From NCBI RefSeq assembly GCF_018143015.1, contig NC_054754.1, forward strand, positions 28,471,830 to 28,535,829: DNA of 64,000 nt, read 5' to 3'. Positions 13,267 through 25,772 of the stretch are shown here, piece by piece (the first letter of the stretch is position 1; the number at the start of each line of letters is the position of its first letter). The position numbers were made by a program, and so were the translations under genes. The notes beneath the pieces were generated by a model. The model was not told the DNA's origin. It ran no database searches and saw only the letters and a program-made list of their open reading frames with translations. Origin of the DNA: Lytechinus variegatus (taxonomy: Eukaryota > Echinodermata > Echinoidea > Temnopleuroida > Toxopneustidae).

Positions 13267-13703
13267 CCGTGTTTACACAGGGACACGGCTCGGGGGTTCG
13301 ACACGCGAGCCGTGCTCAACACGGCAATTTTATGCTGTGTAAACGCGATCAGAGTGATCCGCGAGCCGTGTCGAACACGGCTTTTTTGATCCGCCAAAAT
13401 CGTAGGTTTCAACCCGCGAGCCGAGTCAGGCTCGGCAATTTTTTCGTGTGTAAACAGAAAGCCGTGTCGAACTCTCTTGACCAGGTCACTGCGCGCGCTT
13501 TCACTTTTGGCATTGTTGTTGTTCGCACGGACAAGATTCGATTCCGGCGGTGAATTTCCCGCGTTTAATTTGCGACGTCATAATTCTTCTTCCGTTCGAG
13601 ATCCGCGAGCCGTGTTGAACTCGCCTATCTCTGATCCCTTCTTCGCAGTGTTCAACCCGGCTCGCGGATTCAACACCCGAGCCGAGTCAATGTGTAAACA
13701 CGG
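13267..13703. mobile_element. Foldback MITE with TA target duplication
   Basis: Ends CCGTGTTTACACAGGG and the inverse TGTGTAAACACGG, flanked by TA on both sides. The interior repeats GCGAGCCGTG/CACGGCTCGC in both orientations, so most of the element can fold on itself. It is GC-richer than the surrounding DNA. Open frames inside are by-products of the palindrome. Confidence 0.82.
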
Positions 13704-14689
13704 TATGAGGGACCGAAACCAAACACATACACCCAATTATTACAACTTACATTGTCTAAAAATGTGCGCGAGATGTGAAAGAAACAGGCCCTATATAACA
13801 AGGAAATGAGTCTTAATATAAGCAAACTTTGGTAGATGAATTTCAACGTTTGCCACAATTATTCAAGTCAATTCAAATAAACATTTATTTTCTTCCATTT
13901 CATTTCATTTTTTCGTAAACATATTTCATACATAAATCAATTTGTTATGAAAAATATGAATATGTACATGTTGGGTTTAAAGAAGAAGGCGTATACCCTA
14001 AAAGCTGAGGCCTGTGGCGGGATACGCATATAGACACAAAATACAATACAAATTATAAGAAATAACTGAGTAATACCTTTAAAATCAGGAGGTTAAAGAA
14101 GGTCAATGAAATAGATACAGTCGAGCCGGTCCTCTTTAGCTTGTTTTGACATCAATTTTCCACATCATCTCGCGTCGTTGGACAATATAGGAATTTTAAA
14201 GGTAAACTCCGACATAGAAACAGATTTACTGTCGTTTCATTATAAGAAGAAAGGGAAAAGCAAACGAAATGTCGTTATTTGTTTTGCTCTTGCTATTGAT
14301 GCTTAATGATGTTTTAACATATGTTATATCAAGATTTAAGGCTTCTGATTATTCAAACGCCTGTAAACCCTGATACAAACATTGAATAATATGCTACGTC
14401 ACAATTAGAATGTAGTGGTTGAAAATATAACACACTAACTTATCATGATATTATCTTGAAGTCAATCTTTAGTCGTATAAATATTTAAACTAGTAACATG
14501 AAACAGTTTATTATTTTCAAAGAAATATACTAGTGATATACCCTGAAAAACATGTATCTTTCCTTAATATCTGTGTTTTGTTACGAGCGCAAGCTGTATG
14601 ACATTACGGTGAGACATTCCAAATGACATTCATGTTTACATGACGCTGTTATTGATACGATCTCGCGCTATGATTTGTTTGACGCAGGA

Positions 14690-16140
14690 GGGTCATTGCT
14701 GTCGCTGCCGGCTAGATTGGACATCAGTTTCCTCCGTTTCATGCCATTTCATGTGGCGTAGGCCGTAAAAAGGAGGGGCGGCAAAGGTTTTTTTTTCAAT
14801 GGGGGCATCGCTGGGATGAATCCATGAAGTACATCCCGATGGTGAGAGTGTATAGAAAAGGAGCTGAAATGCGCTTTCGTTTGAGAATTTCTCTTCAACA
14901 AACCGATAATCGCCCGAAACATGAGAGCCATTAATTCCGAAGAAGTGAAATTCAGTCAATGTTAGCAATCGGTTCAAGGGCATTTGAAAGACTACATGGG
15001 TAAATAATATTTGGAAAATGAATATCCAAGCAAATATACTGTTAATTAAGAAGTAGCAAAAGGATTAAAAAAACTTTTTAGAAATCGGTTAATTCGGAAG
15101 GAAGTTTGCTTATTTGTTGTTTTATTTTGCAATTTATGCAGGCCTAATAACAGGTTTTAGGATCCTACTATGCTATAGTGAGTGCCTCCCGCCCGGAGAA
15201 GCGGGCCCTAAGTACCTGTCACGCCACTTCCATATTATCCTCTGTACATATTTTCTTATTCGGAGTGATGTTTGTCCAAGAATCAAAGATCTCTTTCTGG
15301 CATTTCCCTTTCAAAGTTTGAAGGACGAATTTAGGTTTTCGGTTCGAAACATGATTTTATTTGAAAGTTCATCTGAATATTACAACTTGAATGTTCGATT
15401 TAACAAAGTATTGAAAATCAATGTTTGCTGTAATATATGCCTACATGAAAATCATATGATCAGACAAATAAAACACCACAGAAATGAGAACGAATGATCA
15501 AATATATTTTGAACATCAGGGGAGCGAAAAACCATGACCCGAATGGTAGTTTTTCACTACAAACATTATTCTGAGCCAATCAGATGCTAGGATTTCAATA
15601 GCTTATAATAAATAGTTGGTGAAAGTCATGAGTATTTGTTTCAATGCGCGGTTGCATGGAATGCATTTTTTTTTTTACATAGTACCAACTTTTCGCTAAC
15701 ATAAACAATCAATGTAATAAATGCATATCATGAAATGCCTTAAAGTTGGGAGAGCTGGGTTTGAGTTTGAACCCCCAAATGTGATAATTCCAAAAGTTCC
15801 TTTAAGATATCAAAGGCAGAAAACGAGTGATCCCGTTCGGGCGGCAAGAGATAATATCTGAAAAATTCCACCCATGCGTAGCCGATGATGTTCACTCCGT
15901 GAATGAGCTCGATGATGGAGAACGGATATTTCGTCTTTTCAAAATCTCCAATGACTTGCTGAAAGATATTAATACGCGAAGGCCCGATAGTAGTCGAGAA
16001 GGGAACAACATTTGTGTGAAGATAACAACTTGGAGACCGCATTCTAATCTTACCGTCTGTTGAAGGTACTTTAAACAAATTTACGAGGCGCACACGATGA
16101 ACGGAGTATTCCCGTCCGATGTTGGAAAGCAAAACTTTAA
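14690..16140. other. Low-repeat stretch, possibly conserved; no gene assigned
   Basis: This stretch lacks recognisable repeats and has more even base composition than its surroundings. 15740-16132 is open for 130 codons on the - strand and for 78 codons (15827-16063) on the + strand, but I recognise neither product. It may be a regulatory block, an exon of an unknown gene or an old insertion. Confidence 0.3.
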
Positions 16141-17435
16141 ACGATTTGGGTTTATTATACTGGAGATGTTAAATAACTTTGAAACCGGTGCTGTATATGA
16201 ATAATGGTAAATCATTTGAAATTAATTTGATACGAAATGCTCAAAAGAAGTTTCGTTAGACATGTTTGATGAGAAAACCCAGTTAATTAATCACTGATAT
16301 CAGAATATCATTACATTGATTTTTCTATACAACTAAAAAAATCTTTTAAAAAATGCGCTGAATTTATTTTAACGATTTCAATAATAATTCAGGGTACTTC
16401 ATTTGGCATGTATGTTTTCCCATAATTACTTTTAGAAACTTTAGTTTGAATTCATCCTTATCTATACGTTTATTTTCATGAGGGTGGGTTTACTTATGAC
16501 TATCAGAAGTATATTCTTTTTTTTGTAGCAAAACAGATGAATAAATACAGTTTCCTTGACTTGTTTTCTGAAAGCATAACACCGCTTTTTGTTTTGTTCT
16601 CTTCTCACGACAGAGTATATCAACTGTAGGTTCTCAAGACCTTTTCCCAAACTCCAACACAGCTTGCCTACTGCGAACCCCAATGATGTGCAATTTAGCG
16701 AGACTCTTTACAAGGTGTCTAAACAAAATAGAAACTAATCTAGTTATTTCACAATTTTTTTTAATATTACTTAATCACTTCGTTACTGAGGTTATCGTGC
16801 ATAAATATTGTAAAATTTGAAAGAAGTAATATATTTGTATCGATAAGTTGAGGGTTTCGATTCGGTATGAGTTAATTTCTGTGTCATTGTTGTTTAAAAG
16901 CTGCCAATCATACATCACAATGCCAAAAACCAACTCAAAATGGACGCCACGGTAACATTTTCTTGAGCCACACTGTATTATTGTCGTGGTCTAGTAGACC
17001 CAGCTTGACGATATTAATAAAACAAACATAGCTTTATTCATATCAAATTAAATCGTTCCGTTATGGTGGCGGTTAAACTCCATATAGAGCAGTTACAGTA
17101 ACAATCTACAATGAATTTGAAATTAAGTCAAAGATAAATGCTTGTGTATTTTTAGAAACTTCTATATTTTTAGGTTTAGGAGGGAGCGATTTTTTGATGA
17201 TTCACTGTATTGATTAATATTCAGACATAAGCAGAATTGTTGAGACGTATTTTTAGAATTTGACATCATTTACATGGGGGTAATTAAAATAATGAATAAG
17301 ATATTTCTTTTTTTTTCTAAAAGAGAGGAATATATCAAATCAATTTATTTGTGAACTTTTCAGGTTGCAGTTTACGTTGAGCTGCTCACTAATTTACTGT
17401 AGGCCTAATCGAAGGGGCTGGCTGTTGTGCCGACG
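16141..17435. other. AT-rich stretch with nothing recognised
   Basis: No gene, repeat family or RNA gene was recognised. If the LHX2/9 exons to the right belong to a gene that starts outside the window, this would be part of a long intron. Confidence 0.4.
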
Positions 17436-17444
17436 TTAATCTTC

Positions 17445-17665
17445 TCACGCATGCGCATCACGCACGCCCACACTCACTGCCGATCGCTCTAACACACACA
17501 CTCACACTAAGAACACCGCCACCCACTCTCGCCCAAACTCACTGGCACTACATGCATGCACTCACGCACACTCTCCAATCGCCCACACTCACTGCAAATC
17601 ACACTAACGCACACTCACTGCAGATCACACTGCACGCTCACACTCCAATCGCCCACACCATCAAT
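17445..17665. repeat. CACACTCACTG minisatellite
   Basis: Irregular repeats of CACACTCACTG with spacers such as CAAATCACACTAACG and CCAATCGCC. Tandem, imperfect, about 220 bases. The surroundings are unique AT-rich DNA. Confidence 0.85.
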
Positions 17666-19527
17666 TCACTCTGATAGTTTCCTCGGAGTAAACAAATATT
17701 CAGTTAATTATAGCTACCTCTAAAGGCATATTTTAATTTTAACTTAATTTCACATTATTTTTACTCTTTGAGTCGCGTTGATGATAATAAACATCCCCAC
17801 TGCCTGAATCTAGAGAGAAAAAAAATCCTTAGAAATACGGAGTAGAGGGAGTAAGTTAATAGATATCGGAGAAGCTAAAAAGTACAAAGTTTTGAGGTTA
17901 TAGACTAGTCAGTTGGCAAGCTGTCTGATGTCATACTTGTAGTTGTTGGCTTGTGAAACCTCCGAAAATTATGGCGCCGTTGATTGGTATATCTCTAGCA
18001 GTAAACTTGATAAACGAGTTCGCATGAGTAAGCCGACAGGTCCAAGTTCTTTATTGCTTTTCTTATCTCATCTATCCTCTCTCTCTTCCCACTATTCTTC
18101 TATCTATCGTCCTATCTCTATCCGTTTCCCGGTTTCTCTCTTCACCGCTCGTCCAAACGATTTAATTTTTATCTTCCCCTTGTATACTCCATTTGTCTTC
18201 CATTGTCTCTGTCTTCCAATTAAACCTTTGTATATTGATATCCAGAAGACACTTTCTTTCAATGTGATACATATAGATATGTAAGAAATTTGTACAATGT
18301 TATAAAACTGTATGATAGTAAATTATAACATGAAGGCTATCTAAATATGGTAGACAAACACATCCGTGTCACATCTTTGTAGCAATTCCACAATTACTCT
18401 TAGTTGCAGATCCTCTAATTTCGTTAAGACCGATTATTTTATTTACTTGGGCATTTACAACTCGACACCAATAAAGACTTGACTCCCCGATTGCGACCAA
18501 CATACACTCGTTCAAAACATGTCCAACATCTTCGAAGAAATATCAAAATTGCAGTTCGGAAAACTTGTCTCCAAGGTTTTGGACTTGCGTCTGTTGGCGT
18601 CTCAAGTTTCTAGGATATCATCCACCGGTGGAATTTGTCGCCCGCCCGCCCGTGCCCTATCAGTGTATAAAGCTCTCATGGCACCTAGACCTTGGGGACT
18701 GATTGAAAACCTATTGTGAACTTAACCTCATCGTCAGTCAAGCAAAGAGATGGATGAACGGCAAGCCACGATGCCTCGTAAATCATGGCACCAAATATTT
18801 AAGGAGAAAGGATGTATATCCATCAATCTAGCGGTATAAAAGAGTGTTGAAAAGTGAAATCACTAGAAGAGATTCAGCAATAAAAACAAAGGAGTTTGAA
18901 AAGTAAATTTTGTTTACCTGAATCTGACTGCAGTTGATGCACAGTTGTATCGTGGATCTCTTTCTGTTTATAATCAGAACGTCAGACGAACTAATATCTT
19001 CATCAACTATGAAAGAATAATTAAGTACTAACTTAATCAGAGATTCTGAAAGAGTGCTGATAATCATGGCCTGCCTTTTGCATCCTTCATATTGATATCA
19101 TGTTTACTCATGCCCCTGTCTTTTTGTAGGCCCATTCTCGTTTACAGGGATAGACAATTCATTTGAACTATGTAACAAAATGTCTTCAAAGACACCAATA
19201 TCATCCCCCAGGAAAGGATTTGAGTGATGAGTGTGAATGTTGATTTCTTGTGGCCTTAATCAGGTTTTCTTCATCAGTCATACAAACTGCTGTCCTTGAG
19301 GGCCCTCTGGAAAAAAAAATATGTACAGTATTTACAAAGAATATATCTTAGTGGCCAACAATTTAGTAACCTGTCATTTCCTAAGGTATGAACGACTCAT
19401 GCAGTCGATTGACATGACTGGGTCACTATCGACACTCGCTTGTCATTGCGCGAATGGTGTTACATTCCCATTTAAATTTGCCACTGTAGCATTAACTTGA
19501 ATTATTCCTGGTTTTCGTTTCCTGCAG
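17666..19527. other. Putative LHX2/9 intron sequence upstream of the homeodomain exon
   Basis: No LIM zinc-finger pattern (paired Cys/His spaced as in LIM1 or LIM2) was found on the + strand. The stretch ends in a good acceptor: a pyrimidine-rich GGTTTTCGTTTCCTGCAG directly before 19528. I therefore treat it as intron. Confidence 0.5.
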
Positions 19528-19757
19528 GTATGAACGATTCCTGCGACCCAATGGGCCACCATGGGCACCACCCCGGCCTGGACGGCGACATGTACCATCA
19601 GCAGGTGCCGCAAGCGAGGACCAAGCGGATGAGAACCTCCTTCAAGCACCACCAGCTGAGAACCATGAAGTCCTACTTTGCCATGAACCACAATCCCGAC
19701 GCGAAGGACCTGAAGCAACTGGCCCACAAGACGGGGCTTACCAAGAGAGTGTTACAG
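19528..19757 (+). CDS. Lhx2/9: LHX2/9-class LIM-homeobox protein, exon with first 46 homeodomain residues
   Basis: LIM-homeodomain transcription factor exon; the product would bind DNA in the nucleus and specify cell identity, notably neural fates, as LHX2, LHX9 and Drosophila apterous do. The translation runs MNDSCDP..., then ARTKRMRTSFKHHQL, then NHNPDAKDLKQL and TKRVLQ, which is the LHX2/9 homeodomain almost residue for residue (differences I see are YFAM and LAHKTG). The exon starts after a CCTGCAG acceptor with two bases completing a codon, so an upstream exon is required; ATG at 19530 is not taken as the true start. It ends CAG|GTGGGT at a codon boundary, between homeodomain residues 46 and 47, an intron position common in homeobox genes. 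LIM domains are missing from the window. LHX2 and LHX9 are vertebrate duplicates, so an invertebrate gene is best called Lhx2/9. Confidence 0.96.
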
Positions 19758-21801
19758 GTGGGTAGAGTCTCAGGTGACCATTGACCTCGGTCCTGTGGAA
19801 TAAAGATACATAATGGAATCGCAAATGTGAAAGAACCAATCTGATTGGTTCCTGGTCAGTGTGTGATCAAAGTGAAACATGCAACAATGATCTTGATTGG
19901 GCACTGGCATTTAGCGATTGATTGCAGATCTTTATGCTACAGGGTCTACATATTCTGATCCTGCAACATTTGCTCCCATTTTACTTTCGCTACGGATGTT
20001 TATGGTGGTATGATATCGGTTCAGGATCAAGATTATGAATTGCTTTTAGTTAGGCCTCATGTCCAGTTTTATGTTCACTTAACCTGCAGATTTTCCATCA
20101 CAACAATCTTTCCAGGAGCAAATGACATAGAATGGATTGATCTCTATTGTCTTCTATCCAATTAATGTTGAATAAAATACCACTTTTAGACAAATTCAAC
20201 CTCTACAAGGAGACTTTTATGTGTATAAGGGCAATCAATGATCATTATCCAATTGATATTGGTGCATTCTTATATTTGTCTATGAAGAAAAACAATCTTA
20301 CAAAAACTCCTCATTCTCAAGGACATGGTTTTTCCATAGGATTGATACAATTTGTATGATTGGTTGTATCTTCTATGCTATGAGGCACTGATGACTAACA
20401 TCTTTCTTGAAGTTTGTCATTGACTCAAGTTTGTGGTGATGATATCTTTGTGGGAACACATAAATGACCAAGTGAAGGTTTCTTTTTAGATTCAGATCTT
20501 CATTTTCAAAATGAATAATATCAAAGTAGCTATTTTCAATGTCACACTTACAAAATTGTTTGATGTGCCTCAATTGCTTATATAACAGTTTTTGTCTCAC
20601 CTGCATAGCAGAGTGAGACTATAGTCGCCGCTTTTCCGTCGGCGATGGCGGCGTCAACATCAAATCTTAACCTGAGGTTAAGTTTTTGAAATGACATCAT
20701 AATTTAGAAAGAATATGGACCTAGTTCATGAAACTTGGCCATAAAGTTAGTCAAGTATTACTGAACATCCTATTAGAGTTTCATGTCACATGACCAAGGT
20801 CAAAGGTCATTTAGGGTCAATGAACTTAGACCATGTTGGGGGAATCAACATCAAAATCTTAACCTGAGGTTAAGTTTTTGAAATGTCATCATAACTTAGG
20901 AAATATATGGACCTAGGTCATTAAACTTGGACATAAGGTTAATCAAGTATCACCAAACATCCTGCATGAGTTTCACGTCACATGACCAAGGTCAAAGGTC
21001 ATTTGGGGTCACTGAACTTTGGCTGATTTGGGGGTATCTATTGAATTACAATCAAAACTTTAAAATTTTTGGATCTGATTCATGAAACTTGGACATATTA
21101 GTAATCAAGTATCACTCAACATCCTGTGCAAGTTTCAGGTCACATGATCAAGGTCAAAGGTCATTTAGGGTCAATAAACTTTGGCCGAATTGGGGGGATT
21201 TGTTAAATTACCATCATAACTTTGAAAGTATGTTGGTCTAGTTCATAAAACTTGGACATAAGAGTGATTAAGTATCACTGAACATCATGTGCGCATTTTA
21301 GGTCACATGACCAAGGTCAAAGGTCAATGAACTTTGGCCATAATGGGGGTATCTGTTGAATTACAATCATAACTTTGCAAGTTTATTGATCTGACTTTTT
21401 GAAACTTGGACATAAGAGTAATCAAGTATCACTGAATATCCTGTGCAAGTTTCAGGTCACATGATCAAGGTCAAAGGTCATGTGAGGTCAGTGAATTTTG
21501 GCAACATTGGGGGTATTTGTTGAATTACCATCCTATTTCTGTAAGTGTATTGGTCTAGTTCATAAAACATGGAAATAAGAGTAACCAAGTATCACTGAAC
21601 ATCTTGTGTGAGTTAAAGTAGTTTTCAAAGTCAGCACTGCTGCTATGTTGAATCGCGTGATGCAGGTGAGATGGCCAGAGGCATTCCACTTGTTATTCTT
21701 GGTAGGATCTCTCTCTTTAATGCATGTGCCATCGAGTTCAGAGAACATCTTTTCAAAGTAACTGAACTTTGTTCCATTTTCTATCTTTGTTGCTCTATAA
21801 G
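19758..21801 (+). other. Lhx2/9: LHX2/9 intron splitting the homeodomain
   Basis: Donor GTGGGT at 19758 and acceptor CTCTATAAG ending at 21801; phase 0. If the intron were retained the protein would end after eight more residues at a TGA at 19782-19784, giving a homeodomain without helix 3. More than half of the intron (20591-21696) is a satellite-like element whose inverted partner lies in NDOR1. Confidence 0.9.
20591..21696 (+). repeat. 1.1-kb element with tandem ~160-bp units and DR1 motifs (copy 1)
   Basis: Starts TTTGTCTCACCTGCAT and contains GCATGATGCAGGTGAGA-like inverted sequence near its end, then GGCCAGAGGCATTCCACTT. Between them are about six diverged units of 155-190 bp built from ACTTGGACATAAG, AATCAAGTATCACTGAACATC, GGTCACATGACCAAGG and a GTCAATGAACTTTGGC block. 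Five units carry a perfect AGGTCAAAGGTCA (20797, 20989, 21151, 21314, 21468). The inverse of the whole element, similar in length, occupies 31373-32469. No coding capacity was seen. Confidence 0.92.
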
Positions 21802-22242
21802 GTTTGGTTCCAGAATGCCCGTGCTAAGTACAGGCGGACAACCACAAAGAAGGACGACGAGAAATCAGAAAAGAATGCCTCTGAATGCGGAGGGGATCAG
21901 GCGTCACCTTCGCCTCAGCTTGACGACCAGGACAACATCAGTATCACCAGTAGTGGTGGGGGTGGCGGTAGCGGTAGTGGCAGCGACCCCAACGCTGACA
22001 CCCTGTATGATGGCGACGATGATGATCAAGATAAGCTCTTGGATGACATCACAACCTACAGTGAGCTGAAGACCGCATCGCCTGCCGTTGCGGATGAAGT
22101 ATCCACCATATCCTCGATGCCTGCATCGGCGCGAATGCTGCATGGTTTACATGGCCAACCCATCTCGGCGCCAGGCAATACCCACCATGGGATGGGCCTC
22201 ATGCCGCATGGGTTTGTCGAGATCTTCAGCAACTCCGCATGA
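21802..22242 (+). CDS. Lhx2/9: LHX2/9-class protein, terminal coding exon (homeodomain helix 3 and C-terminus)
   Basis: Opens VWFQNARAKYRRTTT, completing the homeodomain with W48, F49, Q50, N51 and R53 all present; Q50 and N51 are the main base-contacting residues. This joins in phase 0 to the exon ending at 19757. The C-terminal region of about 130 residues is low-complexity: basic TTTKKDDEKSEK, Ser/Pro-rich ASPSPQ, glycine-rich SSGGGGGSGSGSD, acidic DGDDDDQDKLLDD, then a His/Gly/Met-rich stretch ending EIFSNSA and TGA at 22240-22242. I recognise no conserved C-terminal motif of vertebrate LHX2/9 there. The acidic patch could act in transcription activation, which is inference. Last exon of the gene as seen here. 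Confidence 0.95.
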   Translation, partial: VWFQNARAKYRRTTTKKDDEKSEKNASECGGDQASPSPQLDDQDNISITSSGGGGGSGSGSDPNADTLYDGDDDDQDKLLDDITTYSELKTASPAVADEVSTISSMPASARMLHGLHGQPISAPGNTHHGMGLMPHGFVEIFSNSA

Positions 22243-23917
22243 GGAGGAGGCATCCTTTAAATACAAGATAGAGATTTATTGCTTATTTATTTGATGATTG
22301 ACATTGCATTCACATTGACATCAATGATGACGAGACAGGGACATGAACAGCACTCCTGATAGGAAGGCCTATTGCTGCTAAGCAAAATGAAGGAGCAACA
22401 GTACCAATACTCAATGCAGAACAAAATAACCATGGCTTCTCATCTTATGTTTATGTATTGACTCTCCGGAGCAGAGTCTCAAGCGGTTTCTGTGACGACA
22501 TTAATCAGATCAAATCCTCCTCTTTGCAGATTAATCTCCTGTTCCTAAAGTATGTTGTAGTGTGAATGAAATCGTGAAGGGAATAAAAGATAATAGAATA
22601 TCTGGACGAATGCTGCTAATTGTATTTACAGTCACGTGTGCTAGATCTGTGAATTCATTTTGTCTTGATGATATACACTTCGTAAATTTGACTGCAGTGT
22701 TAGTATTGATGTCCGATATACATGTAGTTTTAAATGTTTGTAATAAGATCAGATGACTGACTTTGTCCTTTAAATATTGTAAAGATATATCATTGTGCAA
22801 GCATCACCCCTTAAAAAATCTCCGATAAAAATGTAATTTCATTTTGAGTTGACCATTCATAAGCTATATCATAGTACACCTCGTTCTTCCCTTTGCCAAA
22901 TTTGTTCCATTTATAACCCATTTGTCAATGACACATCTAATATGATTTTCATTTGATTTCTTAAAAGAAAGACTGCTGACTGCAGAGATTAATTTAAGAC
23001 AATAAATTGACTATTCAATGTCCTGGTTTAAAGTATTCACTGGATAGGCACCTAAAGTATCCTTTTTATCAACTTTGTATCAACTTGACAAAGGACAAAA
23101 CTATTCATGCTTAATTTGTTTTTATTACTGACCTTTTTAAAAGAAGTTGCTTTCATGTTTTTAATTAATTTTTTACATATCATCTATTGATGTAGAATAT
23201 TTTGTGTTCTGTTGTCTTTCTGTTTCAAAGTTTGAACTAATTAACGTTAAGGATTAAAATTTGTTTCAACTATTCATCGGCACATATGAAATACTATGTA
23301 AAAAGCGTTGTTGGTGTAATTGTCTTCTGCATTCTCTTCTGCATTCTCAGTTTAATGTTTACACAACTTATTTCGCGCTTGTTCAAATCCTACCTGAAAA
23401 TTCACTTGAAGGTTTTGGGTTATAGAGTTTTGATATTGATCGTGTTCTTAAGAAGCTTGTCATTCCTTAAACCCATAACTCCAAAAGAAGTTAACTGCGC
23501 TGGCAATTTCAACCCTTAAACTTTGAATTGAATACTGTAACCATTTATCACCTTTGTTTAAACCGCCATCCAGTTTCCTACTAGTACATGCACATTTTGG
23601 TCATTAAATGGGCAGTTCCCATTTCTTTCTTGTCTATTATGTGATTATACTTTACAATATAAACGTTAATTAATTGTGGAATTAGAATCTTGTATTATGT
23701 CCATATGAAAGTATATTTTCTTCGTGTAGTGTCCAAGATTTGTAATTTATTGATCTTGTATTTCACTTTGAGTACTAGTATAAAGATTGCACCTTGTAAT
23801 ATACCATACCTTGCCTTAGACATTGAGTACTGATTGCCATTAGGTTTTCTTCATTTTTAAAAAAATGTCATTCATGGTCATATGATTTAATTAGTGTAAG
23901 GATTTGTTATAAAACCT
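22243..23917 (+). other. Probable LHX2/9 3' untranslated region and downstream DNA
   Basis: Unique AT-rich DNA without repeats right after the stop codon, as expected of a 3' UTR. Candidate AATAAA signals are at 22582, 23001 and 23965. I cannot tell which is used. No further coding sequence was recognised. Confidence 0.4.
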
Positions 23918-23934
23918 GTTGTATGAACGTTGGT

Positions 23935-24165
23935 GATAAAATGTACTAACAATAACAAGTAAAAAATAAAGGAAAATGTCAAATCACTCCTTTTACCATC
24001 ATAAATATCCATCATGTTGACAACTAGACCTTTAGATATATAAATAGACCTTTAGATATATGAAACAATAACAAGTAAAAATAAATTAAAGGAAAATGTC
24101 AAATCACTCCTTTTACTATCATAAATATCCATCATGTTGACAATTTGACTTTTAGATATATGAAA
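23935..24165. repeat. Tandem duplication, unit about 115 bp
   Basis: Two copies of a unit running from ACAATAACAAGTAAAAA through GGAAAATGTCAAATCACTCC and CATCATGTTGACAA to TTTTAGATATATGAAA. Few differences separate the copies (ACTAGACC versus TTTGACTT), so the duplication is fairly recent. CCTTTAGATATATAAATAGA is itself doubled inside copy 1. Confidence 0.85.
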
Positions 24166-25525
24166 GTTTAAAGTAGCTTAATTTTACAAGAGCTTATGAT
24201 ATTTTGTTTCTAAAAAAAAAGAGAAAATAGAATAATGGTATTTGTCACCTTGATAAAGATATTGAAGAAATATTACTCTTTATATTGAACAAGAAGAGTT
24301 ATTTTAGCAAGAGAAATGTGATGAATTTGGGAATCTTAACATTTGAATTTTCTCTAGCATGACAGTAAATTGGATTTAAAGATCATCAGTGGAATGTGAT
24401 AAACAGAGCATGCACGAGCATGTGCATTGTACCTCCTATTATTTCGAAATACAATCCGAGGGTCATCAGCATGGTTTTATCAAATAGGCAACGTTATTCC
24501 TTCATTCCATCAAATTTGTGTGCCAGTGACATAATGTAGATCATTATGATCTACTGTACTTATGTAGGAGTGCACGAGTGAACATGCATATCAAAAAGTT
24601 CTTAATTTTGCCTCTTTACCAGGGGTCCTAGAAAAGGCGGAAAAGCTTTAAACGTGTAGTTTATGCAATTACCATTTTTCTTTGGATCATCATATTGTAC
24701 TTGAATTAAGATTGATATTGCAAATACAAACATATTGGAAAATGTCATACAAATCTTTTTTAAAAAAGGGTATTCAAGATTGGCTTTTTTATGGTTTTCA
24801 TAATTCTTTATAGTATTTATACCTCATTTTAATCTGCCAGGATCTTGCCATTCTGTTATAAAGGGGTTTCACATTTCTGTCAAAATTCCATTTTTTTAAT
24901 ACTAAAATCAAGAAAGACTAGACTGATCTGCCTCAGAAATGGGGGGGGGGGGGGAGAAAAGTAACCTGGAAACTGAGAGATACTACCTATGATATGGATC
25001 CTGTTACAGACTTGCTTTAATACTTACATTTTGCATTATAAGGGTAATATTCTTTTGTAGGACACATTGGTTCTTTAACTAATATGGCTTTCAAAAAGAA
25101 ATACTATTTCTTTTATGAGAGGGTATTGATTTTACTTGATGTTGAGTGATGTAAGATAATTAAAACACTAATCTTTTATTTCATGACATTCTCAATCAGA
25201 TCCTCATATTGTTTTTAATACAGCTTCAAATCTAGTCCAATCCAATTTGGGATTTTGTATACCTAATTAGCTATAATGCTAACATATGAAAAGAAAATGA
25301 AGTAAAATGCACATCCACATGACATTTTCTTGGATTCTGAATTCTCTTGCTCTCTTTTGATCTTTTTATCAAAATTTGAATAAAAATACCAATACCAATA
25401 AAAATAATTTTATCTGGGTAAAGGTTATCGCTCACTTAGTCTAATTTAAAGCCAAGAAACATCGTATTTTGGACTTGAAATCTGACTGAAAAATATCACA
25501 TGGGAGTGAAAGATAGCATAGTCTA
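24166..25525. other. Intergenic AT-rich stretch, nothing recognised
   Basis: No gene or repeat family recognised apart from a 17-base G run near 24943. It lies between the two converging genes. Confidence 0.4.
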
Positions 25526-25529
25526 TATA

Positions 25530-25772
25530 CACACTGAGAAATAAAAAGTTCAAGTGTACTCTAAGTGGAAAAAATGTTTGTTTGCACCCTAAAATGTGCA
25601 GCTTTTCACCTTTTTGAGGTTGATGTTAAGAAAGGTTCAAATATGCACCTTTATTACCCTAAAAGGGTGCTTTATGTAGGTAACTGCCCCCTTAAAGGTG
25701 CACACATTGGGATGCTGCTATTGTACCACCAACCCATAGGGGTTCAAATTTGAACCCCTATTTCTTAGTGTG
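25530..25772. mobile_element. Foldback MITE with TA target duplication
   Basis: Ends CACACTGAGAAATA and the inverse TATTTCTTAGTGTG, flanked by TA. Interior inverted copies of TTCAAATTTGAACCCC and TGCACC-type motifs make a hairpin of about 240 bases. A 62-codon open frame inside is a by-product. Confidence 0.75.

Noticed and set aside
13269..13809. Overlapping + open frames with Arg-rich products
   Set aside because: They lie in a TA-flanked palindromic element and are open because of its repeated GCGAGCC/GGCTCGC words.
15114..15497. 127-codon open frame on +
   Set aside because: No domain or family recognised, AT-rich codons, no splice context. Kept only as part of an unassigned stretch.
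17943..18284. 113-codon open frame on +
   Set aside because: Mostly Ser/Leu/Phe from pyrimidine-rich DNA; no family recognised.
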